Shown piece by piece: positions 1-13,673 of a stretch of DNA of 64,000 bases. Position 1 is the stretch's first letter, and every line of letters starts with the position of its first letter. A program made the position numbers and the translations under genes. The notes beneath the pieces were generated by a model. That model searched no databases. It saw nothing but the letters and a program-made list of their open reading frames with translations, and was not told the origin of the DNA. Source of the DNA: Lumnitzera littorea (lineage: Eukaryota > Streptophyta > Magnoliopsida > Myrtales > Combretaceae); the NCBI GenBank assembly GCA_024138015.1, contig JAMXBB010000010.1:77277689-77341688 (forward strand), in the 5' to 3' direction.

Positions 1-2450
1 ATCTATTTGAATTATGTAGTCAAGAAAAAGGAACAAATGAATGTTGATCTTCTAAAACAATTCCTTTTCAGTTTTATGTTTTTACGCTTATAGAGTCCAA
101 GAAATAACAAATTATTTCAGTTAGATTTGATGCCGAAAATCATGTATTGATCATTTGAAAAATTGCACTTGAACATTGCACATCAACTAGGAAGTATTAG
201 CAAATCGGATCAGTTATAAAACAAAAATAAAAAATAAAAAAGAAGAAAGCACTTGAAATGGACTACCCCAAAAAACTTGGTACAACTTAATATTGATGAC
301 TCAGTTCTCAATATAACTGGGAATACAATAGTAGGTAGATCCTATGAAATTCATAGAGACAATGGTTATTTTGTTTTGCTCAAATAATTGGGATAGTGGC
401 CATAAAGTTATAGGCGATACATTGGGGGCTAAAGTATTGCATTCAAAAGGGACCATTACAAGTGGAAATTAATACTGATTCCATCACATCTACTACATTA
501 TTATCATCACATTAAATACTAAATTGCATTGTTCAAATGTTATCTTTACTTGTAGGGAAAACTCTTGAAACTACAAGATTGGTAAATTAAATCACCATGG
601 GAAGTAAATGCTGCTGCAAATAAGTTAGCTAGAACAATGTAGCAAAGGATGGTCCCTACAAAATTTTCTTGACTCTTCACCTTCTTATATTTCACTTTTG
701 TTAGAAAATCATGTAACTAGATATGGTTGTAATAACTTTAAGTTTATAAGTAGCAGCAAGACATATATTGCTATACATATGCAAGACAAATTCTGATGAT
801 TATTGCAAATATAGCTTGATCTACCCAAAAAAGAAAAATATTGAAAACAATATTAGGGAGTTAGGTGTACACTTGAAGTAAAAAGAGAGAGAGAGAGAAA
901 GGCAAAATAATAGTTTAAAAAATGGTTCTCTACCTTTTTCTCTTGCTATTGTATAAGTCATTTATTTTAAAATTTTATATTTGTGTATTTCAATTCTTAC
1001 CCATTTTCTATTGGAATCCATTTACTTCATATTTTCAAAATGACTTATAAAATATACCTTTGTCATGACTATTTACGATTTTTAGCATAAAACTTAACTA
1101 AAAGATATCTACGTCATAAAATCTTCATGAATTATTATTGAGCATAAATAGTAGAATTTTTTTTTATATATAATCATTTTGAATAATTTGAGCACTTGAA
1201 AAGAAAAGTTATAAGCTAAAGAGTCTAATGAAAAGAGTAGCAAAAAGTGAAGGATTCAAATAGATAATCTTTAACTAGAGAAAATACAAAAGGTGAAAAG
1301 CAGTTTATATTCTACGAGGCTAAGCCCTCGAGGGTTTGCTCAGCCATTGCCCACATTAAAATTAGGCTAAGCCTACAACCATAGGCTACAAAAGCCTGCA
1401 AATGCATGCTATATTTCCTTGTCAGACCCGTAAGGCCCAGTTTTGGTCTAGAACAATTGAGCCAGATTTGGTATCAAGGGTCCGTTTCACCTATGTTTAT
1501 TTCTATTCGTTGGCCCAGTAAGAAGAGCTAGAAAAATTCGCCCGAAAGGAATTTTTTTAACACACTTCATGAAGAAGTTACGTGACCATAGTAATTTCAT
1601 AAATAGATTTTATTGACCACAATAGTTAATATTTTTCACATGAATTTTTTTTTCTTTTTATTTCCTATTTTCCCTATTGTCGTATGTGTCAAGAAATAGA
1701 AGGATAAGATAATTTCATCACTCCAAGGGACTATTTTTTTTTTCTCTAAACCACAACAAACTGTTTGGATTGTCTTTATATATATATATAAATATTATTT
1801 ATATTTATTTTGAGTTTAACTTGTATCTACTTAAAATTAAATGTTTAGAAAAACATTTTTATATATACTTCTCCATTTCTGTGGATATCTGTTTAATAGA
1901 TAATTTCATCATTCCAAAGATCTGTTTATATTGTCTTTTTTTTTATGTATATTTTATCTATAATTATCCTATATCTAACTTGTATATATTTGAAATTAAA
2001 TATTTAAAAAACTATCTTATATGTATTTTATGTGATATTGTTTTATAATTATAATGAAGATGATAATTAAAGTACGAGAATTTGGAAGCAAATATTCACG
2101 TACTTTTAAAAGAAAAGATTTGAAAAAATATATTTTATATATTACAAAAGATTATTTTAATATATACTTTTGTAAACATAAATTATGTAAAGAGTTGATA
2201 AATTCAACTTTATAAAGATATTGAGCATTTAATTTTAAAATAAGGATGTTTTTAGTATTTTATTCCTACCACATACAATATTTGAATTGATGTAAAAAAA
2301 AAAGAAGACGGAAATAGGATGACAACACAGCTAATTTAATTGATTATATAAATTACAAAAACGTAAATATTTGAGGGAAAAAAATGTAAAATTCCATAGT
2401 ATACTACATATACATAGATAAGCTTCCTATCAGCTTTCTTGTAATAGTAT
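1..2450. other. AT-rich intergenic DNA, no gene recognised
   Basis: No reading frame here resembles a known protein family; the longest open stretch (1770-2048, +) is low-complexity Tyr/Ile/Phe/Leu coding from AT-rich DNA. There is a short AG run near 884-897 and a TA run near 1778-1790. A more GC-rich patch at about 1310-1530 could be an old repeat fragment but I could not assign it. Confidence 0.5.
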
Positions 2451-2453
2451 GAA

Positions 2454-2489
2454 TGCATGCACTGCACGTGTCCTAACCAAATTACGTCA
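2454..2489 (+). promoter_or_regulatory. RY element plus ABRE/G-box upstream of the PM19-like gene
   Basis: TGCATGCA (2454-2461) is the core of the RY motif bound by B3 factors of the ABI3/FUS3 type. CACGTGTC (2465-2472) contains a G-box and an ABRE core (ACGTGTC) bound by ABA-responsive bZIP factors. ACGTCA (2484-2489) is a further bZIP-type core. The three lie within 36 bases, about 130-165 bases before the ATG at 2619. PM19/AWPM-19 genes are known to respond to ABA and to be active in maturing seed, so the motif cluster agrees with the gene. The motifs are seen in the sequence; their function is inferred. Confidence 0.6.
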
Positions 2490-2618
2490 ATATGTCCCAG
2501 TGTTCGGTAACTACGAGAAAGCTGAAACTAACCCATCTAGATTTTCTTACCTAATTCAAATAGTTAATAATATTCAAATAAAATATATGAATTGATGATG
2601 GAATTGTGACAGCACAAA

Positions 2619-4192
2619 ATGGCTGATGGAAGAAGTGGCAGAGGATTAATGATTCCTATTCTAATTGTGAATTCAGTGGTGTATCTGATCATACTCGGTC
2701 TAGCCGGATGGTCTCTTAACAAGTATATCGATGGAGAACAAAACCATCCTCGTAAGTTCTTCATTCATCACTATGCATTTCTTTTATAGACCATATGTTT
2801 TCTTTTTTTTTTTTTCCCAACTATTACCATTACAATTACAATTTTGGAGAGGGGGTTTGTGTTATATCCATCCCATTAGGAACCAATATTCGTGAAGATT
2901 TTCTAGTTTGTTTAATGTGGTAATGTTTTATGGATTACAGATTTAGGTGGGAATCCTTCAACAACATTCATGTTGATGTTTGCACTAATAGCAGGAGTGT
3001 TAGGCTCCTGTGCTGTGCTTTATGGATTCTTTCATTTTCATTCATGGACTACGGATAGCTTTTCTTGTGCTTCTTCTATAGCTATCATTTCATGGGCCAT
3101 GACTTCTCTTGCATTAGGGTATGATATCATTGTTCCCCCCGTTAGCTTTGTACTCTTATCATTTCCGTGTAGTTGTTTTTCCGTAAAGCATGTAATCAGT
3201 CTTAAAAATGCGAAATCTTTCTTTTTTGCCACCTCGAACAATTGTCTAATCAGTCATTAACGGACTCTTTGTCTAAACTTATACTGTTTGTTTTTTGTGT
3301 GCATATTTAGTGTTGTTGTCAAAGAGATGTTATTGGGAGGACACAGAGGAAAGCGTTTGGTAAGATATTTCAACTGATCAGGCTTTCGTTGAATCGTTCT
3401 GCTTATAAACTACATTTTGCATCAAGTGGCTAAGATTATGCAGGTTAAAGTATATATGAGCGTATCCGGATCCACGAAGTTCCAAAGATAAATATGGCTG
3501 TGGATCCCATTTAAAAGATGGAACTGCCTCTGTGCTTGATGTGCTATAGTGCAACTATCTATTTCTGATTAGCCTCGGCACTTCCGTACTATTATCATGA
3601 TTATCCGTTGAAATTTGTGCTATTGTTAACACTAGGTGACATTGGATTAGTATGTTATTATTCAGTTACCATGTTCTTCATCGTTCTTTTCGAAGTTGAT
3701 CTTGTTTTTGTGAAACTTCTTATTGTGTTTTGGCATCATGTCGTACCTATTTCATGTTATCATGTCCATCTGGAATAACAAACCTGTCTGGTAAACTACC
3801 TGAATGAATGATATGTTAACCAATACATATAAAACTACGACCAACTGAGTTGACCGCTTGAAACAGAAGCAAAATGCAAGGATTCGACATTTGTATTTTC
3901 TTGCTCTGATATCGTGTTGAATTTACCTCGAAAACCATTTAATTTAATATCTTGAGCTTGTTAATTGTCATGAGTTTTGTCTTCTTATTACTTACACAAT
4001 GATGCTAAGATTGTAGCACCAATGTTGCAGCAAACACTGGAGGCATTCGTATTTATATCAGCATTTAGTCAGTTAATGCATGTGGTGCTCTTGCTTGCAA
4101 GCATGTCAACTGGCTATATGTATGGACCTGCTTACTGCAGCCATGGAAACCAGTATAGTGGTGATTTAGCCATGACACATCAAGCCCACTAG
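2619..4192 (+). CDS. PM19L: AWPM-19 / PM19-like plasma-membrane protein
   Basis: Four exons read in one frame: 2619-2751, 2941-3118, 3311-3359 and 4031-4192, all with GT-AG introns, giving 173 aa, the usual length of the family. The protein starts MADGRSGRGLM and has four hydrophobic segments: about residues 10-32 (IPILIVNSVVYLIILGLAG), 54-76, 86-106 and 122-144. GGHRGKRL lies before the last segment, as in AWPM-19 proteins, and the tail is hydrophilic. Family members are ABA-induced plasma-membrane proteins of maturing seeds and cold- or drought-treated tissue; some are proposed to take part in ABA transport or membrane protection. The last exon start rests on a TTGCAG acceptor that restores RLQTLEAF. 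No stop or frameshift is seen. The RY/ABRE cluster upstream supports ABA and seed regulation. Identity as an AWPM-19 member is firm; its exact role is not shown. Confidence 0.93.
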
Positions 4193-7100
4193 ACAGGTAC
4201 TCAAATTCTAGCCATCGTCCACCTTTGATTTCTTAAATTCAAATTTAGTCTTTGCAGAACCGGTTGTATCTCATTGTTTCTTTCTTTTCTTGGCAACTCC
4301 CTTTCACTCTGGCGATCTTTTTCTTTTCCCCGCTGCACCTCTTCTGCAATGTCACATCACAATATTTTGTTTAGTGCCAGAAGCCTGATTGCTTGAAATA
4401 TGTTGCATGTAAACAAACTCATATATATGCTTACATGTACCAAGTACAAGAACCTGATGGGTTGCCAGAGTTAATTATTAATAGCATGGAAAAGTAGTTT
4501 GCATAATCGGCTATCTTTCACCAAAAATGGAAACTTTTTTTATCACTATAGGCATGGTCGAGCCAATCTTGTTATAAATGGTTGTAGAGCTGAACTTGAC
4601 ATGGTGTGAAAATGCAAGATCAAGACTTCAGATCACTGTGCAGTCATTTCATCTTTGTAAGTAGTTGACTTGATGGATTGAATATAAGTCAAGCCCACAA
4701 ATTAAGAGGAGTGTTCAATCAATAAGCACATATATAAAGGACCACACGATATCTATAAAGCTTAAACTTCTAAAATTTGTTGGTGGTGGAGTTAAATTTA
4801 ATAAATCTCTTCCACTGTAGTAGAGCTTAAAATCAAATGAGTTGGTTCCACATTTTGATTTGCTGAAAGAGCCGGAAGTTAGAATACTGTCTGAACTTGC
4901 TCTCAAGTGAAGGAACTTCTTCCATCTCAAAGATATGAGACCTGAACTCGATGAGTTTACTTGTAGTATAACTAGTTGAATGTCTCATGATGCAGTATAT
5001 CACGACTCAGATCAAGCAATAGCAAGAATGGTGCAAATGAGACATTTTTTGGCCAAGGATAGAAGAGACTGGATCTCTAATACGAGTGAAAATAAATCCA
5101 CTAAAAATTGTGTCTTACCATAAATTGAAAAGAAAAAGGGAGGGTTTTGTTGTTTTGTTGGGGTGCGGTGGAGTGGGTTTGTGTGGTGGGGTGAACCAAA
5201 GAAAGAAAAAGAACATGAATATATGATGCAACCATCTTTTTGATTGGTTATAAGTTGATTGTAAGTCCGACAGCTTTGCCAGTACTAGAACTCATGTAAT
5301 TCCAATCCCAATCTTCATCTAGAATCCTTGGTTATTTTATTTTTCAAATCCAACATTCTCTAGAAAAATGATTGAGTGACATTTATTTAAGTTTTCTGCC
5401 AGTTTTGGAGTAGCCCAACCAACAAAAAGACAGCAATAGCCTGCAATTATTATACGGTACTGTTAGAAGACCAATAGCACTTTCTTTGCTTAAATTTCAC
5501 CAGGGTACTTGGGAGCTGAGCTAGTATGCAACAGCAATACATCCTTACAACGATGGAGAAGACACAACCGAGCAAAATTCTAGTGTCAGCCTCTTTTGTG
5601 TTTTACTTCTTTCCTAAGTTATTGTTCTCCATGAGATCATGGTCTCGTCAATAGAACAGAGCTGCATGATTCGTTACAGTTAGTAGCCAATATTTAGATA
5701 TGTTTCATGGCATTCGAGGAATATATTACATTAGTTTCAGTTTGAACTTTCTTCTGGTGTTCTTTGCTATTTAGTTCGCAGCACAAACATGATAAGAACC
5801 AAAGGAACTCATGTTTTACTTCCTGAACTTGAGCAGGAAGAGAGGTTACCGAGGTAAATGAAACGTGTGGCGGCGGAATAGAATGCCCTCTCCCCAACAT
5901 CAGACGGAAATGTCAATTCGGTGGACTTTGACATACTCGAAGCTCTGATTTACAGGAAATCAGCTAGAACAAGTAGACTCTGTGTGACAAAAATTTACGT
6001 ATGAATGTTATTCACATTGTTGCATTGGGTGTACTAAAAGGGAAGTTTTGTTTGAAATGATGATATCCCCTAGAAACTGTTGCTCTGTGTGTGTGTGTGT
6101 GTGTGAGTGTTTTTTTTTTGGGTAGTGTGTATATTCTATATATTAACATGTATCGTTTATTTCAGGGTATATGGTTTTTCCACGTGTTTCAGGATTACAA
6201 ACCTTAATTACTTACATATATACTCTTCATACATTTGATGAAATTATATTTGCACTTTATCATACCTCAAACATATAAATGGTATTGAAGTAGTTAATCA
6301 TGTGGTGAAATTCCAATGCAATCATTGCACTTCCATTTAATTAAGCCACCCATTTATGGGCTTCAATCTAAAGTCCCACAAGTAAAGGGAAATTGGGTAA
6401 TGTTAAGTAATTGATGTAAAAGATCTATTAAATTTATGAGTTTAAACTTTTAAATTAGGTAATAATCTTAATATCAACCTTAACGTGGTATTAGACAAAA
6501 GCTACAACCACCACAGACCACTACCTTCTTGGTAGCTAGTACAATAGAAGCCACAAGTGTAGCTAAACCCGCCATCATCAACCCCACAGTCACCATGACA
6601 TTCGCACAAGCAGTTACACCATCCCTAGCCTTGCACTAACATGCTGTTGACCCCAAACGCTCAACCGGATGCGCCACCACTTGCTTTCCCACTCCTGTGA
6701 CATCAAAACGGACATCCCCGTCGTTGTCTTGGAGTCTCAACTTGTGGGACATTGGAGCTCAATCAAAATAAACTGATCAGTGCGGTGTAAGACTGAGCTC
6801 CACTAGAAGGTTCTGCTTTTCCAAGTGATCAGATTCAATATACATTAGTAGGTGTGATTGATGATGGTAGATAGAGGTTGTAATGACAGTGGTTGATGAA
6901 ACATATTTGTAGCCATTACGTTAAAATAATCTCTGCTATTTGTTTGAGAAGGTCTATTTCTGTCATTTGTAAATCATCCATTCACTGAGAGGAAGTACTT
7001 TTTGCAGAGCGTATTGATATACTTTCTCTAGAACTTGTGAATGTGTGTTGTGAGCTAAGACTGATTTAGCATTTTCGAATAGCCTTCAAAGTGCCAAAGT

Positions 7101-8579
7101 GCTGCACAAGAAAGCCCTTGAACAATAGTTTTACTAAGAAACTATTATGCTTCTTCTTCTTTATTCACTTCAAAACAAATCTGCAAAACTGATAAGACAA
7201 ATAAACCGATATAAGATGGATTTATCAAATAGAGACCTAACACTTGGAGCCTTTTCCTATAGGTGAGCCCCAATCCCATCGCCCTTGTTATATGAATCCT
7301 ATTCCTCCACTAGTGTCATAAAAAGTGAAAACCAAAAAGAGAAGCCCTCTAGCCTGTTCACTTCATTTGAATAAGAAAAGAGATAATGGAATTAAAATTC
7401 TTGAAAAATTTAATGATGATGTAATATATATTACTTTGTTTAGTTAAATTAAAAAGCAAATTAGTAATGGATCAGTAATAGAAATTTAATGACTAAATTG
7501 CCCTATCTTTTCCTTTCTCTTCTCTAGAATTTGGTATGGAGAAGCCATGAAATCTGCCCATAACTCTATGCATAAATCCTTCACAACAAACCCTATTTTA
7601 TTTATCTGTTTTCTTTCATCTGTTTCGCCTTAATTCTCCCTCTTTGTCTAGCAACGAAGCCTTAGATTTCATTTTGAGACTAAAGAGAGAGAAAGACCAA
7701 GAAGTCGATGGTTGGTGGTTGTTCCTTGTTTCCTAAGAAAACATTCTTTTAAAAACAACTGAGATATACGGCCAAACATCACTTGAATAAAGAGAGAGAA
7801 AGGAAAAGAGGATAGCTATACGCTCATCGATAGTGATCAATGGTAGAACATTAATCTTCGATGGTTGTTGATAGAACAATTGGGATGTTTGGTTTATGAT
7901 TAGTGGCCTCGACATGTTCTTTTTTTTTTTTTTTTTTGGCCAAACCCCACTCTCTCTCTTCCCAAATGCCACAAAAACGCAAGAGATATTTGGTTTGTAA
8001 CTCGCTAGTGGTTGGTAGGAGGTAGGCGAGCATAGTCTTGTGCTGTGGTGGGGGTTAGTGGCTATCGAGGTTGGTGGTGGATAATGAAGCTCCCACGTTG
8101 TTCCTTGAAAGTATTGGTTAGCGTAAAGCTATATTGTGATTTGAAAAGAAAAATTGTGATAGGGTATGTTAGGGAAAAATGGTTCACATGCAAGAAATAG
8201 GGACTCTTAGGTTGAAGTAAAAGTAAAGAATCTTTCAGTAATAAAGATTCTCATGAAATCACACTTACAAGATATAAAACCAACTAAACAGCATAAGGAA
8301 TAAATTCCACTCCCTCTAAGTAAACAGGCTAATTGATTTGGTCTGAATTGGCAATAAGACAATTGCAGCACAAGGTATGGCTTCCATTGTGCTTTTTTTA
8401 TGTCAAATGAAACCAGCTTACATTTTCTCATCTGAAATCTAGATTACATATTCCCAATGGATGTCTACTCATGTTGCAGACCAAGGCAGAAACACATGCA
8501 TGTCAAGCAATACGTATTCTTGGATTATACATAATTAAGTAATACAGAATAAATGATTTGGAATCTTTTCTTCCAAAAC
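4193..8579. other. 3' flank and intergenic DNA between PM19-like and RCC1-like genes
   Basis: I recognise no gene. The first few hundred bases probably hold the 3' UTR of the PM19-like gene and the last ones (about 8200-8579) the 3' UTR of the RCC1-like gene. Open stretches are short and show no family motifs. Other contents are a TG microsatellite (6086-6105), a T tract at 7920-7938 and a GC-richer patch at 6480-6780 rich in ACC/CAC triplets. Confidence 0.5.
6086..6105. repeat. (TG)10 microsatellite
   Basis: Uninterrupted TG dinucleotides over 20 bases, followed by AGTG and a T tract. It lies in intergenic DNA. Confidence 0.9.
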
Positions 8580-11500
8580 TTAATTAGATTCATGGGCGTG
8601 CCATTCCACCATGGCCAAGGTATGGCGCCCACCACATGCAACAAGTTCGGCGATCCACTGTCCTTCACTTTCATCGCTGCTAACATTTTTGGGTGGTGGA
8701 AGATTTATTGGTACCTCCATTGGCTGACCAGTCGTTACTTTCCTCCCGTATCCAAGACGCCCATGATCACCTCGACCAAACTGCATTGGCAAAAACAAAG
8801 TCGTTTTTCAAGATGAATCTGATGTTCTGCTAATATGATAGCAATAAGATCTAAATCAGACTAAAGGCAAATATACTTACCGAAAACATTCGCCCATCGC
8901 GTGTCAAAGCGACTGAGTGTGTGCCTCCACAAGACACCTAAATTACAGAGACAGCATAAAGGTTTATCGAATATCCACCAAACATTTTCTGCCTATATCT
9001 GTAAAAAAAATGTCCTCATGCAAATTGAAACTGAAAGATAAGAATCAATTCCTTCTAAATCTTTATTTCCAGAAGATAATATTGCAAATAAGAGAACAAA
9101 TCATAAATCCACGCCAGGATACCAGGAATAATCCCTATCTACTTATCGGTCTACCCAATAGTTAGTTGAGACAGGATGCTAAAACCACTTCTTAATGCAT
9201 ACCAGTGCATGCTACGATGGAGTAAAATCCTGGACAAGCAAAGCAAGCATTAGAAAATCCTTTCAGTTGTTCAACATACATCCTGTAGAAGTTGGATTGC
9301 AGGACGAAATGATTCTATGCAAATTGTTCTTATGAGCCACAACTGTACCTTCTGATTCTCTTACAGATACTTGGTTAGAGTTGAAGTGTTGAACAGATAG
9401 AAAAGCTCATGTTAAAACATCTTTCAAATCTAATGAACCTTTTAAGATCCACATAAAGCGATAATAGCAACCAAAGTTAAACATATGCAAGTAAACAAGG
9501 ATCAGAATCTTCAATACCTGAACAATATCTTCTCCATCCAAAAGATTGACCTTTTGAGGCACCATTTTACTGCTTTTATCATTGTCTCCAAAACCAAGCC
9601 GTCCATGCTCCCCTCTTCCCCATCCATATACCTGAATGCCAATGGATATGAACAATCATTAACTTCATTTTTCAAATCTAAAAGACAAGGTTCAACCAAA
9701 AAAAAAACAAGAAGAAGAAGAAGAAAGGAAAAAAAGACATGCTAAAAAAAAGACTGCTCCAAAAAAATTCAACATGATTAAAGAAAAACCATGGAAATGC
9801 AAATGATTTTGCAATGTAAATGCTGAACAGGGATAACTAAATACAGTAAAGTCTTAAGAGACAACTTTTCCAGTTCTTACTTGCTTCAAAAGGGGAATCA
9901 AGAAAACTGTTAAATGTTCGGATGCTTAATTGATCAACTCTGCTAAGATGCTGAGACAATTTTTACAATCTCATAAGGATACAGCTATTGCACCAAGAGG
10001 AACTAAGATTCTTACATCACCAATATCCAGTGCTTTTTCTTTGCACAGAGCACACTAGAAGTGCTTACATCTATAATCTTTAAAGGTATATCAATCACCT
10101 TAGCAGTAAATGCATTAATTAGTATGGTAAAAATAACACATAATATTACCTCTCCATCGCGAGTTAGAGCTGTTGAATGCCATCCTCCTGCTGCAATATC
10201 AACCTTCACATTAGCAAGAAACCTATGAGTACTTTTGCCCAAAGAGAAACTATGATTAACAGCTACAAGCATATTGGCAGTGAACAGAAATTTAATAGAG
10301 AAAAAATAGAGAATCTTATTGATCTATTTGGTACGAAATTGATTACAAACCCTAATTCCTCCAATTAAGGAGGACCATGAGCTAAAGATCACATGAGCAC
10401 CATTGTTCACACTAACCAACCAACTTGGACTAAGAAAATATCGGACTGTCTACTCTAACTCACATCCTCTTTATAGTAGTGTAACTAACAAACTAACTCA
10501 TAGAAACTTCTAGACACTTACACACATCAAAACACCATAACAACTGTGCACTATACAACATCAGAACATACAACACTACACTATACACAACACAGCACAG
10601 GTACGCCACCAGCCCTTGCACAAATACCACATACTACTACACACTAGAGAGTCATATCACATATTCTTCTTTTTTTCTATGTTCCTTTATTTATTTGTTT
10701 TTTCCAGTTCACAAGGAAAACAGTCCAAGCAAATAAATCAACCACTTCAAAGAAACAGCTCTTTGCTCATATACTAAGAGTGGGATCAGCATGTAAAACT
10801 GACAATAAAATAACTCAAATGTAGAATAATTTATACCTGCATAGTAAATTGTAGAAGTAGGACAGAATACATTGGTTGAAGAAACAGTTGATTGTAATAT
10901 ATGCTAGCTAAACATGATTTTTGCTAGAAAGAGATTGAATAGCATATACAAACCAAATTAAGATCGGTAAGCCCGTGAACAGGGATTGGTTGAGATCGGG
11001 GTTGGGTGTCTCCAGTGCCAAGTTGTCCATATTCGTTGTTTCCCCATGCCCATAAAGTTCCCTCCTCTTGAAGAGCCAAGTTATGGAATGCGCCCACAGC
11101 AATTAGCCTAACCTTGTCAAGACCTTGGACACGTACAGGAACAGCAATTTGTTTGCTGGAAGACAAGTTGATAGACAATGGAATGAATCCCACAACATCA
11201 ATATTAAACTAACATTCCATGACGGATGATTAAGATATCAAGTCAGGTCATTACATACATGTCACCAGGAGGCCATGGTTGACCCCATGTCCATACATGG
11301 CCTTCACGTGTTAGTACAACAGAGTGAGTGCCTCCAGCAGCTACCTATAAAAGAGCAATAAGAAACTATTATAATAAAAATCTGGATGCTAGAAAGGCAA
11401 GAACAATGTCGCATCGGGAAAGTTCATTGCTGCACATTATCAACGAGCAATGAATCCTTATCTAATGAATCTAACATTTCATAGAACAGACTTAGTTTTC

Positions 11501-13673
11501 TTGGCTTTTTCAGTCATGCCAAAAATCTCATATAATCAGACTATCCTTTTTGACAAACAAAGAAGAGGAAAAAGAGAAAATAAATCACTACATAACATAG
11601 AAACAGATTCCTCATTCTAGCAAAACACAATGAATGCTTCTTATAGTAGAGTTTGAGAATGAGTATGCACAAAAGAAGTAGCATGCAAGGAGTCATAGAC
11701 TCTTCCACTGCTTCAAACATATTCGATCACAAATGCCTCAGGAACTGACATCACATAAAGTCTATACAAAATTATTTTACATTCTTTTAGCTAAGTGCAG
11801 TCAATTGCTTTACAAATGGCTTAAAAAATATCAATCAAGAGAACCATATCACCATCAGAGGCACTTGCTGCATTACAATTCTTTCCAGGAACTTGGACCG
11901 AGAATAAGGAAATCACCTGGCGAACTACAAGTTTTGGTGCACAACGTTGAGGAATCACAATATCCCTTCTCAATGGCTTCCCAGTGTCATCTTTCTTGCC
12001 AGGATCTTCACCACACTGTCCATACTCGTTCCCTCCTATACATATGTATATTATTCAAACTTCTTTTAGAGAGCCACTAAAGATCTCCCAAAAATCAACA
12101 TTGTAGCAGCCTTCAAGGACCCAAAGAAACATATCTCCGATATAAAGCACCAATTTTTTGGTATTCCATATATATATATATAAATTACATTATTGTTTTG
12201 ATTAAAGAAACAATACATAAGATAGACATAGATTATACCCCAAGCATATGCACGGCCTTGATCATCAACAGCCAAACAATGCCATCCACCAATAGCAGCC
12301 TAATCATTAAATCTTATTAACGATAACTCAAATAAAGCAGCATCATTTGACAACAAAGAAAAATGACTACAACAATAAGCAAGCTTAAGTTCATTACCTG
12401 AACAATCTTGACATTAGCAAGAGCTTTAACCTGACTTGGTATGTTTTCAGTCTTTTTTTCAGGTGGATGGCCAAGTGTCCCTCTCTGGTTCCAACCCCAT
12501 GTAAACAGCTGTAATAAAACCAATTCAGAACGGTCAAATTACTTGTTAACAATCACATCTTGAACACTTCCATCAAAAGATTACTCTTATTTAAAATGAC
12601 CTAACAAATAAAGGTGTCTTTTTCTTTACAAAAATACTCCTCATGACATTAAGAATAGAAAATAAGCTGATGGATACCAAATTGTCTCGATTTCAAACGG
12701 AAACATTCAATTAGAAATGTGGAATATAATTTCCCCTTTAAACCAATAACACTCAAGTTTTTCGCAATTCTGATTTATGTCGAAATGAGTGGAGGGCTGG
12801 CAATAGCCAACACAATATACTAACACAGATGGACTCCATACATATAAAATATACAAAACCTGCGACAAAAATGCGAAATCCAATACAACGCAGCTTCCCA
12901 AAAAGTGAAATCAATGCAGCATGAAATGACAAGAATATGCAATAAGTTAACTATTAGGCATATATCACCAATTTTACATATTTAGACAATGCCATGAATT
13001 CGACCCAAATGAAACAGCACGGTTTTCCAAAGGAATTGCCACCTCTAGGGACAATCTCGTCAGCTACTGAAAGCTGCCGTTACCTTTACCACCACTTTCT
13101 ACCGAGGAAGCAGACGAATTATATGGTCCATTAAGAAGAGCCCAGAAATTTGCTAAAAGACAGGATTAAACTTTTCAATTTTGTACAATATCGTTTACAC
13201 ATTTCACCGATGACAAGTTTCATGAAGAGGTGAATATATGAAAACGTGAAAACTTTCTTCTGGGGGGTGGGGAGACTTCTAAACCAGCGCTCTTGGACTT
13301 CTGTCATCATTTTCTAATGAACAACTACAAGTGAGAGAACATAAAATTAAAAAGAAAAAGAAAAAGAAAAAGTAGAGACCTTTCCCTCCTCACAAATAGC
13401 AAGAGAGTTTCGACTACCAGCAACAACAGAGCGAACATTCTCAGACTCCAGAGCTTTGACTACACAAACCAATTCTTTCTCTTCATTGTTTCCAACACCC
13501 AGCTGCCCATCTTCTCCGGAACCCCTGGAAATGTCCAAACCCTTTCACGTTAGGCAACCATTTGACCGAAAAGGAACATCTTTAGACAAAATGGTGGCAA
13601 AAGAAATATGGGTTATGTTTGGTTTTTCATATTACCAAGTTATTACGGCAGAAGGTGTAGTAGAAGAAGACAT
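8580..13673 (-). CDS. RCC1-repeat (UVR8-like) seven-bladed propeller protein
   Basis: Eleven exons on the minus strand, all with GT-AG borders: 13673-13636, 13524-13380, 12508-12398, 12299-12239, 12035-11917, 11344-11259, 11155-10954, 10203-10150, 9631-9518, 8937-8881 and 8780-8580. They give 395 aa in one frame, matching the roughly 396-aa plant RCC1 family that includes Arabidopsis AT5G16040 and AT3G02510. RCC1 repeats follow one another throughout: GSGEDGQLGVG, FTWGWNQRGTLG, YAWGGNEYGQCG, VWTWGQPWPPGD, LWAWGNNEYGQLGTGD, VYGWGRGEHGRLGFGD and FGRGDHGRLGYG. Blade-closing motifs are GGWHCLAV, GGTHSVVL and GGRHTLAMVEW. The three GWRHT tryptophan motifs and long C-terminal tail of the UV-B receptor UVR8 are absent, so I would not call it UVR8. 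Such proteins act as protein- or chromatin-binding platforms; the partner is unknown. Exon 1 (12 codons) is the least certain exon. Intron 7 carries a solo LTR. Confidence 0.93.
10275..10659 (-). mobile_element. Solo-LTR-like insertion in intron 7 of the RCC1-like gene
   Basis: The segment begins TGGCAG and ends ATATCA, so it has the TG...CA ends of an LTR, and it is bounded by CATAT on both sides (10270-10274 and 10660-10664), a perfect 5-bp target duplication. It is 385 bp, a usual size for a copia LTR, and holds no coding sequence. Read on the minus strand, the end resembles the R/U5 part of copia LTRs. It lies within the intron 10204-10953, well away from both splice sites, so the gene should not be broken. 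I infer a single LTR left by recombination. Confidence 0.6.

Noticed and set aside
1770..2048. 92-codon Tyr/Ile-rich ORF
   Set aside because: Low-complexity translation of AT-rich DNA with no recognisable domain.
2970..3260. 96-codon plus-strand frame as a separate gene
   Set aside because: Its first part is exon 2 of the PM19-like gene; the rest is read-through into the intron.
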